Made by a program: the position numbers and the translations under genes
DNA from: Anas platyrhynchos
Lineage: Eukaryota; Chordata; Aves; Anseriformes; Anatidae
Assembly (NCBI RefSeq): GCF_047663525.1
Contig: NC_092607.1
Location: forward strand, 3,319,001-3,383,000
Length of the DNA stretch: 64,000 nt
Reading direction: 5' to 3'
Notes under the pieces: model-generated
Database searches by the model: none
Seen by the model: only the letters and a program-made list of their open reading frames with translations
Told to the model about the DNA's origin: nothing
Shown: positions 13,101 through 25,000 of the stretch, in pieces
Layout of the letters: every line of letters begins with the position of its first letter
Numbering within the stretch: the stretch's first letter is position 1

Positions 13101-15939
13101 ACCACAACTTAAATGCTATTATACAATTCAACGTCTACTTCTCTTTAAAGAAGTGCAATGATGCACCTTCCAACGTTCGGATCCTATTGCTCAACACAAA
13201 TTTGTTTTTGTTTTTTTTTAACCTAAATTTCCAATGAAATCTTTATTGTAAAAATTCTGAATTATTCTGTAAGAATCACTGAACATATTCATCTGCCTCT
13301 GCAAAAAATTATGATCAAAGATTAACACCAGATGACTTTCTACAAAACCCAGGTATTGTTATTTTTAAATAAGCGAAAGATAATTTAAGTATCACGATTT
13401 TTATTCATCCTTATGAAACTTTAACATACATGCCAAAAGAAAGGTGTATTGCATACGTGCTTTTTGTGTTGTTTTTTCAAATCATCTCGTTGAGGTATAT
13501 ACCTGGATTCTTGCCTTCGCTACGAGATGGACGAGCTGTAGGTTTAGGGAATTTTGTCCCTTCCAATGCTTTGGCAGCTGCCGCATGTTGCGCTTTTTTA
13601 ATACTAGTTCCTTCAGCTTCCCAGTGCTGGTCCCCAAGGGTCAGCTGCACTGTAAACACCTCAAAATAGAGAAATAGAAAACAAACTTTTTATTACAAGT
13701 GGGTTCAGAACTCACATCATTTATTAGGGCATGTCATGGAACAGTGAGTTGTTAGTGATGCAGAAGTCAAAAAGATAGTAACCAACACTTTTCTTAACTA
13801 CTATGCCAACTCCAGATTTTAAACACTTGGGACATCTACAGGATATTCCTGATTAGTCAACTATGAATTTCACAAAAATTGTAGCCAGCACTATCCTGCA
13901 TATTGCAGGAGATCATATAGGCTATAGAAGAGAAGAGGCAATGTGCACAGAGGTGACCACTGCATGGATAGCTGGTATGCCAACATTACTCTGAACAGCT
14001 GCCTTGAAAATCAGATTGTAATTCCATAACAGCTTGTTGCTTTAACACATTTTTAAACTATATTTTCCAGTAGTTTGAAGAAAGGTAAGCTCACACTGCA
14101 CCATAAAACCTCCTACATGCCCCCACGTTAGTGCAAGCCTATCTGATTATAGAGCAAAGCTCTGTGGCGCTTCTTTTTAAGTATGTGGGATAAGGAAGGA
14201 TATATATTGCCCTAAATTTTCACAAATTAATCAGACAACAGAAAGCTAGTCTCCCTGGTAATTAAATGAAGTTTAATTTCAACCAGAATGAAAATGCAAG
14301 TGAACAGATGCTCTGATTATTATTCCAATACCTTTTGTAAATGCAGACCTTGCCAGCTTTGCACATTGAAGCTGCCATTACACATATTATGGATAAAAGA
14401 TTTTAGTTCTTAGTATTATTCATTTTGAAGGCAATTCCTCTAACATACAACACTCACACTGTTCCAGGAAACACTTTAAGGAGAGGATGTCAGATTAGGA
14501 TATCCCATGTTGTTTTTCCTTATATGCCTTGACCTCAGTACTCATACAACAGAGACATCTAATGAGTATTAAAAATGTAAATAACGCTAAAGATCACATT
14601 TTCAGTATTATTTGAAGTTACACAAATAGTTTGTATATTTGCCATATTCCTGAGAAGTTCTCTTTCTACACACAAACAGAACACTACACAAATTATATAT
14701 TACTGAGGTTTTAGCAAACTGTAAGAGATACACAATGTTATGTGATGAACAACACATGGTGGTTTATCTTAGGCATTTTGATAATTCCCATCATGAAGGA
14801 CTAAAGATCTGTTTGCTAAATTACATAACTACATAGACACAAAAGCCTTATAACTCATTATATAGTATTTTTCCTACAGAAAACTAGTTGCCATAAAACC
14901 TCCTGAAACTCAAAGGATAATTTAGACTAAGAAACTATTTTGATCTTTTAAAAATTGTGGGATTTCCCTCCAAATATTAAAATGCACCACAGGAAGAACA
15001 CAGAAAATTTGAAGGTAAGATGCAGAACACAAGTTTAACTTCATACCAGAAACAGATCATGAAAGCTCATACTTAATACAAAATTCCTGAGCAAAAGCTG
15101 CAAAGGGCAAACCTTACTTGACTAAATGGAAACCAAACCCAAGCACCTCATAATGGAGCCATCAAATAACTCTTCAAAAAACTAAGTGGTTTTAGGTAAG
15201 AGGTAAGTTTAGCCGTAATATACTTCGGGAAACCAACCTTCTAGCACAAATTACAGCTTCACACTCCCTTATCACTGGCATTTTGATGAGTTTCCCATTC
15301 CTCTCTGTTAGTCTGTATTATCTTGCACCAAAAGCACGTACTTTGCCTTTCCACTAAAAACGTGAAAGATCTTGAACAATAGAAACAATAAACTTATATG
15401 AATATTTACCTTAGAATGAGCTGGACCTTGCTCACTCAGAAGTTTATATTCAGGCTGAATCTTGTTGAAACGGGCTAACTCATTCACAAGACACATCGGG
15501 GTTTTCTCTTTGGGGTTTGCCATGTTAGAAGGAGCTGAAAGATTACAGAAAACAGATAAATGAACAGGTAGCAATGAACTCTACTACCATTTTAACTAAA
15601 AATCCCACATTGTCCTAACATCTAGATGTCTGCAATACAGAGTTCACATTACAAGCTACTATAGCTGGATGAATACTACTTTTAAAATATTCATAGGCCC
15701 AAGACATCTAGAATACATACATTTATTAACAGACACTCAATCTTACCTGCAGCTGCATTGGTGGATGTAACAGATGCAGAGGGTAAAGCAGAATTTTGGA
15801 TAGGTCTACCTGCATTTTCAGAGGGCAAAGAACTAGTAGTAGAAGGAATACTCAATGGTTGTGAAAGAGATGGGTTCTTATTCAATATTTGGCTCCCTGC
15901 AAGGGCAGTAGAAGGATTCTGAATTTGAACTTGAGACAT
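1061..15939 (-). CDS. STAU1: Staufen-1, dsRNA-binding protein (3' end of the gene off window)
   Basis: Staufen-1 binds structured RNA through repeated dsRNA-binding domains. It acts in mRNA transport, translation control and Staufen-mediated decay in cytoplasmic granules and on the ER and microtubules. Ten coding exons read right to left: 15747-15939 (start), 15410-15534, 13503-13659, 11205-11343, 10318-10483, 4896-4994, 3347-3559, 2678-2821, 1883-2029 and 1061-1133. All have GT/AG borders and phases that join without a break, giving 1,456 nt (about 485 codons). Recognisable blocks are the [10 protein letters not shown] start, SITPTVELN-like and [16 protein letters not shown] segments, [17 protein letters not shown], and [16 protein letters not shown]. 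The domain order is dsRBD1, 2, 3, 4, then the beginning of the tubulin-binding region. dsRBD5 and the stop are beyond base 1. Compared with the 577-residue human form it has an extra 94 codons encoding dsRBD1. Identity is certain; the extent of alternative splicing is not visible. Confidence 0.96.
1883..2029 (-). CDS. STAU1: STAU1 coding exon: second half of dsRBD4
   Basis: It encodes 49 residues (about 413-461), starting [20 protein letters not shown] and continuing [12 protein letters not shown]. This is the beta2-beta3-alpha2 half of dsRBD4, with the basic KKxAK motif that contacts the RNA major groove. The acceptor is TGTCCAG and the donor GTAATA, with phase 0 at both ends. Confidence 0.95.
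2678..2821 (-). CDS. STAU1: STAU1 coding exon: linker and first half of dsRBD4
   Basis: It encodes 48 residues (about 365-412) with the signature [20 protein letters not shown] and then [15 protein letters not shown]. This is helix alpha1 and strand beta1 of dsRBD4. The donor is GTTTGT, and the phase is 0 at both ends. Confidence 0.95.
3347..3559 (-). CDS. STAU1: STAU1 coding exon: second half of dsRBD3 and basic linker
   Basis: It encodes 71 residues (about 294-364). [19 protein letters not shown] and [20 protein letters not shown] are the beta-strands and alpha2 of dsRBD3, the strongest RNA-binding domain in the family. A lysine-rich tail follows (KPRIKKKTK), corresponding to the nuclear-localisation-like linker. 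The acceptor is CTGAAACAG and the donor GTAAGA. Confidence 0.96.
4896..4994 (-). CDS. STAU1: STAU1 coding exon: first half of dsRBD3
   Basis: It encodes 33 residues (about 261-293): an acidic lead-in, then [20 protein letters not shown], which is alpha1 and the start of beta1 of dsRBD3. The acceptor is CTTTTAG and the donor GTATG, with phase 0 on both sides. The exon lies inside two non-coding stretches and is too short to stand out as an open frame. Confidence 0.95.
4995..10317. other. STAU1 intron of 5.3 kb
   Basis: AT-rich intron between the dsRBD3 and dsRBD2 exons. It contains a local duplication, with CATATTCCAGGAAAAG at about 6,482 and 6,531 flanking repeated TTATTCCA units. It also has a 20-base T run at 9,429-9,448 and an AAATA-type run near 9,727-9,762. 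No supported gene is seen. Confidence 0.7.
10318..10483 (-). CDS. STAU1: STAU1 coding exon: main part of dsRBD2
   Basis: It encodes about residues 205-260: [20 protein letters not shown], then [18 protein letters not shown], the beta strands and alpha2 of dsRBD2. The acceptor is TTTGTAG and the donor GTGGGA. It begins in phase 2, completing the arginine codon left open by the preceding exon. Confidence 0.96.
11205..11343 (-). CDS. STAU1: STAU1 coding exon: first part of dsRBD2
   Basis: It encodes about residues 159-204: [20 protein letters not shown], then the aromatic-rich [15 protein letters not shown]. This is the N-terminal part of the split dsRBD2. The acceptor ends CATCTAG and the donor is GTACGT. 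It enters in phase 1, so it can be joined either to the dsRBD1 exon at 13503 or directly to the start exon at 15747. Confidence 0.95.
11749..12441 (-). mobile_element. CR1 LINE, 5'-truncated, 3' tail of the reverse-transcriptase ORF
   Basis: The left end shows the CR1 3' terminus: an ATTCTGTG-type octamer repeat at 11,749-11,772 read on the minus strand, preceded by the conserved TTGGACTCGATGATCTTGAG block. From 12,441 to 11,838 the minus strand is open and encodes the C-terminal part of a CR1 reverse transcriptase ([37 protein letters not shown]), ending at a TAG at 11,838. About 690 bp are present, so it is heavily 5' truncated, as CR1 copies usually are. The uninterrupted frame suggests a fairly young insertion. 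It lies in a STAU1 intron in the same orientation as the gene. Confidence 0.93.
12451..12502. repeat. Short tandem repeat ending in a hairpin at the CR1 5' junction
   Basis: TTATCAGT occurs at 12,451, 12,467 and 12,482 (spacings 16 and 15). The third copy pairs perfectly with ACTGATAA at 12,495-12,502 across a five-base loop. The repeat abuts the truncated 5' end of the CR1 copy. Confidence 0.9.
13503..13659 (-). CDS. STAU1: STAU1 coding exon: second half of dsRBD1
   Basis: It encodes 52 residues plus one base (about 107-158): [33 protein letters not shown], and a proline/serine-rich tail. It matches the MFSVQLSLGEQ-type second half of dsRBD1 known from STAU2. Human STAU1 reference proteins go straight from the start exon to the ESITPTVEL exon and lack it. 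The acceptor is TTTTGAG. The donor, GTATATAC, departs from consensus and may favour alternative splicing. It starts in phase 0 and ends in phase 1. Confidence 0.9.
15410..15534 (-). CDS. STAU1: STAU1 coding exon: first half of dsRBD1
   Basis: It encodes about residues 65-106, including [19 protein letters not shown], then [13 protein letters not shown]. These residues nearly match the N-terminus of STAU2 and form alpha1 to beta1 of dsRBD1. The acceptor is CTTTCAG and the donor GTAAAT. It enters in phase 1 and leaves in phase 0. With the exon at 13503 it makes a 282-nt cassette that can be included or skipped without shifting the frame. Its internal ATG (residue 69) could serve as a second start. 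Confidence 0.9.
15747..15939 (-). CDS. STAU1: STAU1 start-codon exon (coding part)
   Basis: The ATG is at 15939-15937 with A at -3. The coding part gives residues 1-64: [20 protein letters not shown], then a low-complexity Ser/Pro/Thr-rich segment ending SVTSTNAAA. This matches the 63-kDa human STAU1 N-terminus, which supports the start. The exon continues upstream as 5' UTR to a probable acceptor (ATTTTAG) at 16,024, so the whole exon is about 15747-16023. A second possible acceptor (CCTACAG) would start it near 15,968. Confidence 0.93.
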
Positions 15940-16023
15940 GTTCACTTCCAACCAGAGAAAATTACTGTAGGTAAACAGCTTTGAATGCAGGCAAACTCAG
16001 TATGATGGAACCAAATTGCTGAC

Positions 16024-19000
16024 CTAAAATGTAAAGATGAAAAAAAAAAGATTATATTGAATGTTTAGCAGTCTTTAAGTAACAATCTATTAAAAATTAT
16101 TTCTCAATTAGTAAAAAAAAAAAAAAAAAAAAAAAAAGGGAAAAGGGGAAAAAGCATTCAATTAAGCAGGCATTGTTTCCATTTTCTATGCAGTGAGTCA
16201 CTTAGACATACAGTTTTAATAGCACATTTCAATCTCTAAGCTCTGTCATTTCAGTTCCATATTGTTTTAGTTTGTGAAAGAGTAGCATAAAAGCCTTAAT
16301 TATGCTTGCTCAGTTAAGATGAACAACCTGTCTGCTCTGTCACTGATTCAACTTACAAAGCAATCCTGTTACTTAAACTGATAGTCACTGCTTACACACT
16401 AGCTGTGGAGCAACCTTCCTGAACAGATTACACTTCATGCATTTTACCATTTCAGGTTCTTAACTTGGAAAGGCAAGCAACAAATGTATTATTTACAGAG
16501 CAATTCTTTAGAGCATGCACCCTATTGTAATCACTTTTTCCCCCCTCCAGGCTCACTAAAGAGAACATCTAACCATTTAGGAGGAGAACACAACTGGCGT
16601 CTAGCAGAGAGTGACAAAATCACTACTGAAGGAAAAAGAAGGTATAAGAGTTTATAAACTTTTTAAGTGACATGCATTTTGAAGGGTACATCTACTTGAG
16701 TCATAAGGTGTGTCAGTGATACTTCAGGCCATCAGCTGGGAGTTATTTGGCCTTACAGTCCTGTAAACAAGGGTTGAAAGTGTTCGTAGGCAACAATGTT
16801 AATTTAAGAAAAAACACCTCCAAGCAATGAACAGGCAGCAGGCGTGGTGAAGTATTGTGATAGGTCCTTCCTCCACCGACAAATTAGTGTGAGATTTTTC
16901 TTACACATGGATGCAACATTATCTTCATGCTCAGACAGTTAAACCTAAATATACACTAACAGGTTGCCAGTTTGAAGGATATCATTGCTGCCAGAGCTCA
17001 GCTGTCCATATCCGCTTACTATCCACATATCAGTCTGTTTGTTCAAAGTAAATTTTACATCCAAGTAAACAGGTTTTACACACAAACACACACACACATA
17101 TGCACCCATTGGTCCTGCCATTGAATTATTAGGGCACTAAAGCCTTTTTCTATCTTCATTTACAGATGAAGGGTGCAAGTGAAATCATCACTCCAGATAC
17201 CACCAGGGAGCTATTAGTGGCAACACAACTCCACAAGTGCTCTGTAAGCTTCAAATTCTGAACCTGTGAATGGACTTCCAAATGCAAGAGGAGTGGCAAT
17301 GAGTCAGAGCGAAACTTTTAGCTAGCTAGTGACAGAACAGTTCCAAGAGGAGAACTTAGGGTAACACACTCATGGATACAAAGATTTTATTTGGTAAGAG
17401 GAAAAAAGCTACTGAAAAACAACACACACACGCATCTACTATCTGGAATATTTTGACTTTGAAGAACTATCATAAACACATCAGGCTTACCATACTACTG
17501 GTTGGATAGCTTTGTTTTTCACTAGAGAGGGAAATTAGTTCAGAAGAGCTCATTAGTTCACCAGATCTATATGTTGATTACAGGCAAAACAAATTTTATA
17601 TTTGATTATTAAATTTGCAAAAGTTGTGCATTAGGTGCATTGTAACTGTAGAATGGGTATTAGGGACTCCTGTCTGAAGGAGCTCCAAAAAGCTCAAAGA
17701 GAAAGATGAAAAGTATGTAGACTAAGGCTCCAGGATAATAATTTTGCAATAGCCAAGTTTCATTCCCAGGAGCATTACTAGAAACACTGAAGTTTTTCAG
17801 ATATATGACATGACAATAATTACCAAGAAAAGAATACGTAGTCTTGTAGTGCAATAAAAAAAGAAGCCAATTCTCTTTTCCTACTGAAGTTCAAAGCCCA
17901 AAGGCAATCAAGTTCAACACTTTGTAATCCACACATTTTGAGAAGAGGACACCAAACTTTTGGTTTTAAAGTCAGTAATGTTAGGACCTTTCAGATCATG
18001 CTGGAGTGGAAGTCTGAAATTATTCAAAGAGAACTCAGCCTAGAAATGCTTCATTTTTAAAGGCACTATTCTGCCCTTATTTGCAAATCATCTGGTTATA
18101 GGGAACATGGAAATTCAACACCAAGATACGTACATTAAGGTGGTTTGCTAGTTAACTGTCATACAGTGCAGAGAAGGATAGTATAACTTCAGTAGCAAAG
18201 CTCCACTGAAGAAGCATCTCATCAAATCCATTCCTGGCTAGAAATCTGCAAAGGTCTCCTGAATTCAAGCAGAGCATCACTAGATATTTAAAATCAACAG
18301 CCATTTTACTCTTTTTGAGTACTTTCTATTTACAACTTGCATTTCAACTTTCATTATCACCATTACAGTTGGTATATACAGTTTCTCTGTATATTGTATT
18401 CAATTTTCCAATATTTTTGAGGTGTACTAAAAAACCCACCCCTTATATTTCCTTTTCTCAAAACTCACTCTGTAGTTCCATACAGCAATTCTATGAGCCC
18501 TAGATAGTGGTTAAAAATTAGATAAAACCATAACTCCTCATTCCAAACCCAGTTCAGTACGGGATACTTTACATCACCATTCTGCTAGAAGCCAGCCTCC
18601 TGGACACAGTGGAGGCTACTACTACTACTGCAGAGTACAAACTGAACTTTATCTGTATATCCCCAGAACAACCAAGACATTTTATAGCCACCTATGTCTA
18701 CTCACAGCAACTGTTTCAAGGACGTCAATAAAGGCTTCAGAGCAAAATCCAACATTACTCAATGTGAAGAGTGCTTCAGCTTTTAAAACATTAGTAACAA
18801 AGTATTTTAAGTTGACTTATGTATTATTCTTGCCTTCATCCTCTTTTACTCCCATGATACTAGTCAAATCATTATACTGATCCCTATTTTTTGTATTCCA
18901 AGAAAGTCCCTGTCAAGGATATTATTAGTTCACTTTCTATATTTACTGCAGAATACTAGAGAACCTTAGCCGAGGACTTCTCAGACTGTTTTCTACTCCG

Positions 19001-22000
19001 ATGTCACTCCATCAAGAGTTATAATCATCAGAGTTCAGTCTGAAAAAGCTTTTCTTCAAACAGCTCTGGTGAGAATAACATTAAGGACAGAAAATTAAGC
19101 TGTTACTCGCAAGATCTATGGAGACTTGAACTCACATCCTAGCACTTGAAACAGTAAAGTTTTGGAAACCCACCCAATTGTGAATAGACTTCAGCTGTTC
19201 ACATTCCAAAACCAGGCAAAAAGAAAATCACTGCAGACACATCCATAGCGTCCAACATGCTTATTCTCAGCATGGAAACCAATTGCCCAGCTGCTTTGAT
19301 AATCTGGCTGCTCTTAACATTTAAATGGACTGTTGAGGGTCTAGGAAAGCCTTTGAAGCACACCTTGGTGGAATTCACCACACACCCCCTTCCAGCCTTT
19401 CAAGTCAAGAAGCTGGAAGAGTTCAGCCTTCACGTCTAACCTTCTGGGAATCCAAAAGGATTCCAACCTCGCAAGAAGTCAAGTACCATAAGTTTAAGCA
19501 CAGCTCACCTTATGCACCCATAAGATGGCAGCAGTCCCACCTGCCCTTCTTTGCCAAATGCTTTGCAATCACAAGCGTAACCATGATTTGATGACCAAAA
19601 TTACTGTACAAATACTTGGCCTCTGGAACTATTCATTTAACAAGGAAGAAAAAATTGTACCCAGCAGTATCATGTGAGCACTCCTTGCCATGACTGTTTC
19701 TATAGGTGAAGGAAGGAAACAATGCCTAACAGCAAAGCAATTTTAAGGAATCAGAAAATCTAAATCTTTACTTGGAACAGCAATCTGAAACCTGTAGAGC
19801 ACACCAGAGTTCAGGGTTTATCCCCATGACATTGAATTAGCTGGATAGCTGGGCATGCCACTCTTTTTCCACAGCTGAACAGAAGTTTACTATCAGAGAG
19901 ACAGCTAAATGGCAAATGACAATAAAACTGCTTCCAACTGATGTGTCATTCTTAACTTATCTGTATTAAGTGAATGTTTCTACAACAATTGGTACATCAT
20001 CATCACATCATGATTCTACGGACACGTTTCTTCTTCAGTCACCCCTACACCATCGTCATGTTTTTATATCCTGATCAGAAGTTGAATTTACATCCAGCAA
20101 GTTATCACCAATTCAGAACTATTTCAGAGCTCATTAGATAGAATTTTGGCAGAACCAAACTATTGCTTCATAAATTCACCCTCATCACGAGGCAGTTAAA
20201 ACATCTTATGGATTGTTAAAATCCCACTTCATAAACTTCTGACAATTTTAGACACTAGGTGGTAATTTACACAATCATGTTACAAGTTTGTCTATACAAA
20301 CAGCAATTCTGATTTCTTTTTAAAAAGATTTATTTAGTACTTTGACAAGTAACTGTTTGCTACTGTTTGACAAGAACATTCTCACAACGCAAACTAGGAT
20401 TTTGTCTGTAATTTCTCAGCTATTTGTGCAGCTTACGATGCCGTTTTTGATTTGTATGAAATATTTCACTACAGCATAAGAACCTACTGCCCCTCACTGT
20501 ACGTTCAATTATATGTTGTTTGTGGACAATGGTTTACAATGCTTTTTCAATGTAATATGCTCTGTACCCTATAATGGCTTTACAAACTCACAACTCTTCA
20601 AGAAAAACACACCATAATCTAGAAAGTTGAGCCTAACAATTTATAAAGGCTGTCTCTGTGGATAGAGAAACAAAAAGCTGTTAGTATTTCAGCTGATTTT
20701 TCCATGTAACCAGGGGTTAACTACTTCAAACTTTTCAAGATGAATGCTGCTACAAATTAACAGACCCCTATACCATACTGGAGGCACTGCTGGAACTTAC
20801 AGACTAACAGAGATTGAAAGACAGACAGGTGAAGGAACTACTCATACCCATACAAGAGTAACTTGCTAGTCACATACCTTGCTCAACCCTTCCACATTTA
20901 CTTTTTGCTAATTCAGACATTAACATTTTAAATTCCATTGAGACAGTGCTATGCTAGAATAGTATCAAGTTTTCTTGGGGCTTTTTTTGTTTTGTACCAT
21001 AATTGCCAAAGGTGTTACAGATAGAAACTGGAGGGTCAAACAGCAAACAGACACTTCACAGGATAATCAAGTTTTTACCACAACTTGTGGTTTCTTCAAT
21101 ATAATGCAAATAAAAGGTAAGAAACTTCAATGCTTTAAGTAAGTTTCCTGTACCTAAGTTTCCTGTACCTTTACGAGATCCAGACAGTGAAGATTTGGGC
21201 TTAGTTCTGAATAGGATATTTATGATGGAGAATGCCTAAAAGGAAAAACAGAGAGTTAGCATTTCACTTCCTAAAGCTACAAAAAGATCTGTAGTAAATG
21301 TCTCACCACAGCATTAGTTTTACCTCATCCTTTTGGTTGACAGGATTTTGTATGACCATTAAATTCTTACTGGCAGACTGCTCAACACAGCTATGATTTC
21401 CCAAGCAGAAGTTCCAACCTGATCCCACAGTTGTCTTTCACCACTCTTGCCTCAAACTTACATGAGCTTTCTTACACAAAGAGTGGAATCTCACAGCACT
21501 CTTTGCAGGACTAAGAATTACTCGTGATTTGTTTTCCTGCAGTAAGGCTTCCAGTGTTGCAGAAGTTCATTGTCTAATAGCCCTAAAGATCAGCTACCGA
21601 AATTAGACCTAGAACTTAATTCACTAAAAAAACACCAAAACCAAGGTGCCAGAGAAACTTCAGCAGCTATTAACTGCAGAAAGTGGCTGTCAGCGTTACC
21701 TTCTGGCCACACGTCTGGTCTAATGGTGAATTCCCTCAGACGTCTAAAAATCAACCTAGCTAAAAATATTTTAGAATAAAAACATTTCAGTACTAAATAT
21801 GAAACCTGTCACTTGCACGGACTGTTCTAAATAGAAATCAATGTATTTTATTTTGCTTACAAATATAGCACAAAGCATTTAATCTTCCTTTTCCATGACT
21901 GAAGCCAACTGCACACAGATGGCAGACAACATTGCTACCAGCAACAAACTGGGTAAGATCTCAACCTTGGTTAAGGTTAGAAGAGGAGTTAAATAAACAC

Positions 22001-25000
22001 GGTCTTGAATTTACTTCAGTTGTTTCAAAGTCTTACAGTAAATCTTAGAACTGTAACCAGTTATCAGCAGTCCCTGAGAACACAGGGGGATACAAAAGCC
22101 TGAAAAAGTTAAACCCTGTACCTTTTTTTTTTTTTTTTTTTTTAACTGGAAACTGAAGGTGGGAGACAGAAATATTGCAGTCCTATTAGTTTGACTTCTC
22201 TTCTGAAGTGTTTCTGGAGGTATAACTTATTAAAGCATCTGGAAAACAATGAAATGAATAACATTCCAGGCAGGTTCAAAACCAAGTTGTGTATAGACAA
22301 CTGAATTCTCTCCTGCCATCCCTGGTGGTCAAACAAGGCTCAAAATGAATCTCACAACCTCAGCAGGAACGAACGCAAAGTTCTAGGCAGGCACTGCTGA
22401 TCAAACACAGGACAGGAAAACCACCAAGTGACACCAGCAAACTGAGAAAGGAGTCACAACCAACATAACAGTGCATTACCTAAGACAAGCCAAAACTGAC
22501 AGGCTCTTTTCAAAAAATAAGTCATCCTGAGATCCAGAAACTGAGAAATAGCAGGAGGAGTTCTCCGTGCCCAGTATTAGGGAGACCTCAGACAGAGCAC
22601 TGCAACTGTACTGTGTGGGTATCATGCTTCGAGCCCATTGTGGACCAATTAGAAAAAAAAAAAAAAAAAAAAAAGCAAGCAAAGCAAGAAACACACAGAG
22701 TTACAGAAAAAAAAAAAAAAAAAGAAAAAAAACACCATGTAAAAGAAACCTTGAAGGGTTTGGGCTTGTATATGCTGAAGAGAAGATGGCTGAAGGGGGC
22801 CCAACAATCAGCAGTCCTCAAGCATGTAAAAGGGTTTTGGGTGGAAAAGACAACCTGTCCTCCGTGCTTACAGGGACTGAACGAGACGTGCATCAAGAAA
22901 GTGCATTGAAAAAAAGCTTTCTGATGGTAACGATTGCAATGTACTGCACCATGTTGGGTGACAGAGGTCACCCAGCTGTTGGTAAGCTGTGATTGATAAA
23001 CGTTCAGTTAGTATGAGATTGGCATAACTGTCACTGCAGACGGATGGAGTACCAGTCCTGTTCAGCCCTGGATTCCCAGCACTATGCACATGCCTCTGTC
23101 TATCTGACCGCAACGGAACACTTCCTTCTCTCATCACTGAAGGGCATCAGCCCCGCAGATAAACAGCAGGTTTGGCAAAATGGGGCTGGTTCTGCCATGG
23201 ACTCGCTCTGATTGCTGACAGGCCAGCTGAAAACACAACAGAGACCAGATTCTCAAACAAATTTGTTTTCTTGATGGTCAGGACCAGAATAAGGAAACAT
23301 GTCCTGATCTCTCAGATGTGCACATTTGGTGGACCAGAAGTGACTACATTCTCATTATGCTACTTCCTACAAACTCGCATGTGCATCCCTTTAAAACATT
23401 CTTTGCATTTGTTCATGAACTACTGGCACCAGAGAGGGAGGGCTCGTTGTGGAATGGGAACAGAGTAGGACGAGAAACAGAACAGATACTTGATAAAATC
23501 ATCAAGACTCAGACTTGCAATTTCTTCTTCTCAAGCACTTCTTGAGATCACCGACTATAAATCATGTCTTCCAGAAAGTTTTACCTACCAGAAATGAGCT
23601 TTTAAACTAAACATTTTTTTTTCTGAAACTGGATGCTTAATAATGTATTGCATCTTTACAGTTGCTGCCTCTGCAGTTGGACAGCAAAGATGTTCAGGTT
23701 TTCCTCATCAATACCAAACCGTTCACAAAGCAGGAATGTTTGTTTACCCATTTCACAGAAGTGGAACCCAAAAGCCAAGTCCTATCCCTGCAACAGGATG
23801 CAAGGATCTGAGGTGGGGCCTAGGCACAACTGAAACAAGTAAGTGAACTTCGGAACAGCACAAGACTTACTACCTAGCCCCTTGCTACCTGCATTTTACA
23901 TGTCCGGAGCTCTATTACCGCTCAACGTCAGCCAGTTCTCACTTGGGTAAAAGCGAGGCAGCGCAGCAGTGCTCAGCTGCTGCTCAGGAGTGGTCCCCAT
24001 AGAGCCGATATGATGGATGAGGCCAATCCCGAGAAATCAGAAGTTTCGGCCACATCACCAAGATAGACCAACTGGCCAGCATACCTAAACCTTCACCTGA
24101 TGTTCACAGGCTGAGGGAGATCACTGTGCATTACCTATTTATTACCTAGCCAAAACAAGGGTTAGAAAGGCTTCCTCCCTTTTCTTAGAAGAACTTTAAG
24201 TAGCTCCAATGCAGTGGCTGAGCCTCTTTCTTTTGTTGCACACTCATTCTGGAGCATGAAGAACAAATTGCCACAAGTTCTCACAGGTTTGTTGAGATGG
24301 CTCATTTCCTAACAAAGATTTGAAAACCCCACATCACCAGTAGCTTTGTAGTATGTAGCAAAAACATTACAGCATTTCACTTCTGCAACTGTATTCAGAA
24401 CAATACTTAACTATTTACAACTAAGAAATTCAAATAAACATGCACTGCCAATAAATAAAAGAAACCTACGCGTTTTACAGACTCAAGGCTATTTACACAA
24501 AACGTAAACGACTAACTGAACAATGCTGCTTCCTAGACAAATCTTCTATAGCATTTGGGCAGGATAAGGTACACCTCAAAGACAGCACTCATTGAGGAAA
24601 AGGATGATGTTCTTTCTGAGCACAGATAAGAAAATTCTTCAAGGACAGAAAACACTAAATATTAGGCAAAACAGCTCAAGAGCTAAGACACAGATTATTA
24701 ATTAGAGAAGAGGTGATGAAAATCTACAATTTGAAAGTAAAATTTGAAGGAAAAGAGCGAACTAGCAGATGTACACATAACCCAGTCATAACTCGAAAGA
24801 ATAAAGCAGAAAGTGGAATGGCAATCACAAACAAATGCTTAGACACTCACTTCTAGCCAAAAGATATTTCACGTCTACTGTCAAAAGGTATCTCACTGAA
24901 TTTGATTACATGCGTATATTTTCTTCTGAAGTCAAACAGGTCAAAAAACCACAGCCACTAATTATGGTTAACATGGTAATCAATGCACAGATCTCCTCCA

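Noticed and set aside
22567..22992. Overlapping open frames of 98-141 codons on both strands in STAU1 intron 1
   Set aside because: They are kept open by two long A runs giving poly-Lys or poly-Phe, with no similarity to known proteins.
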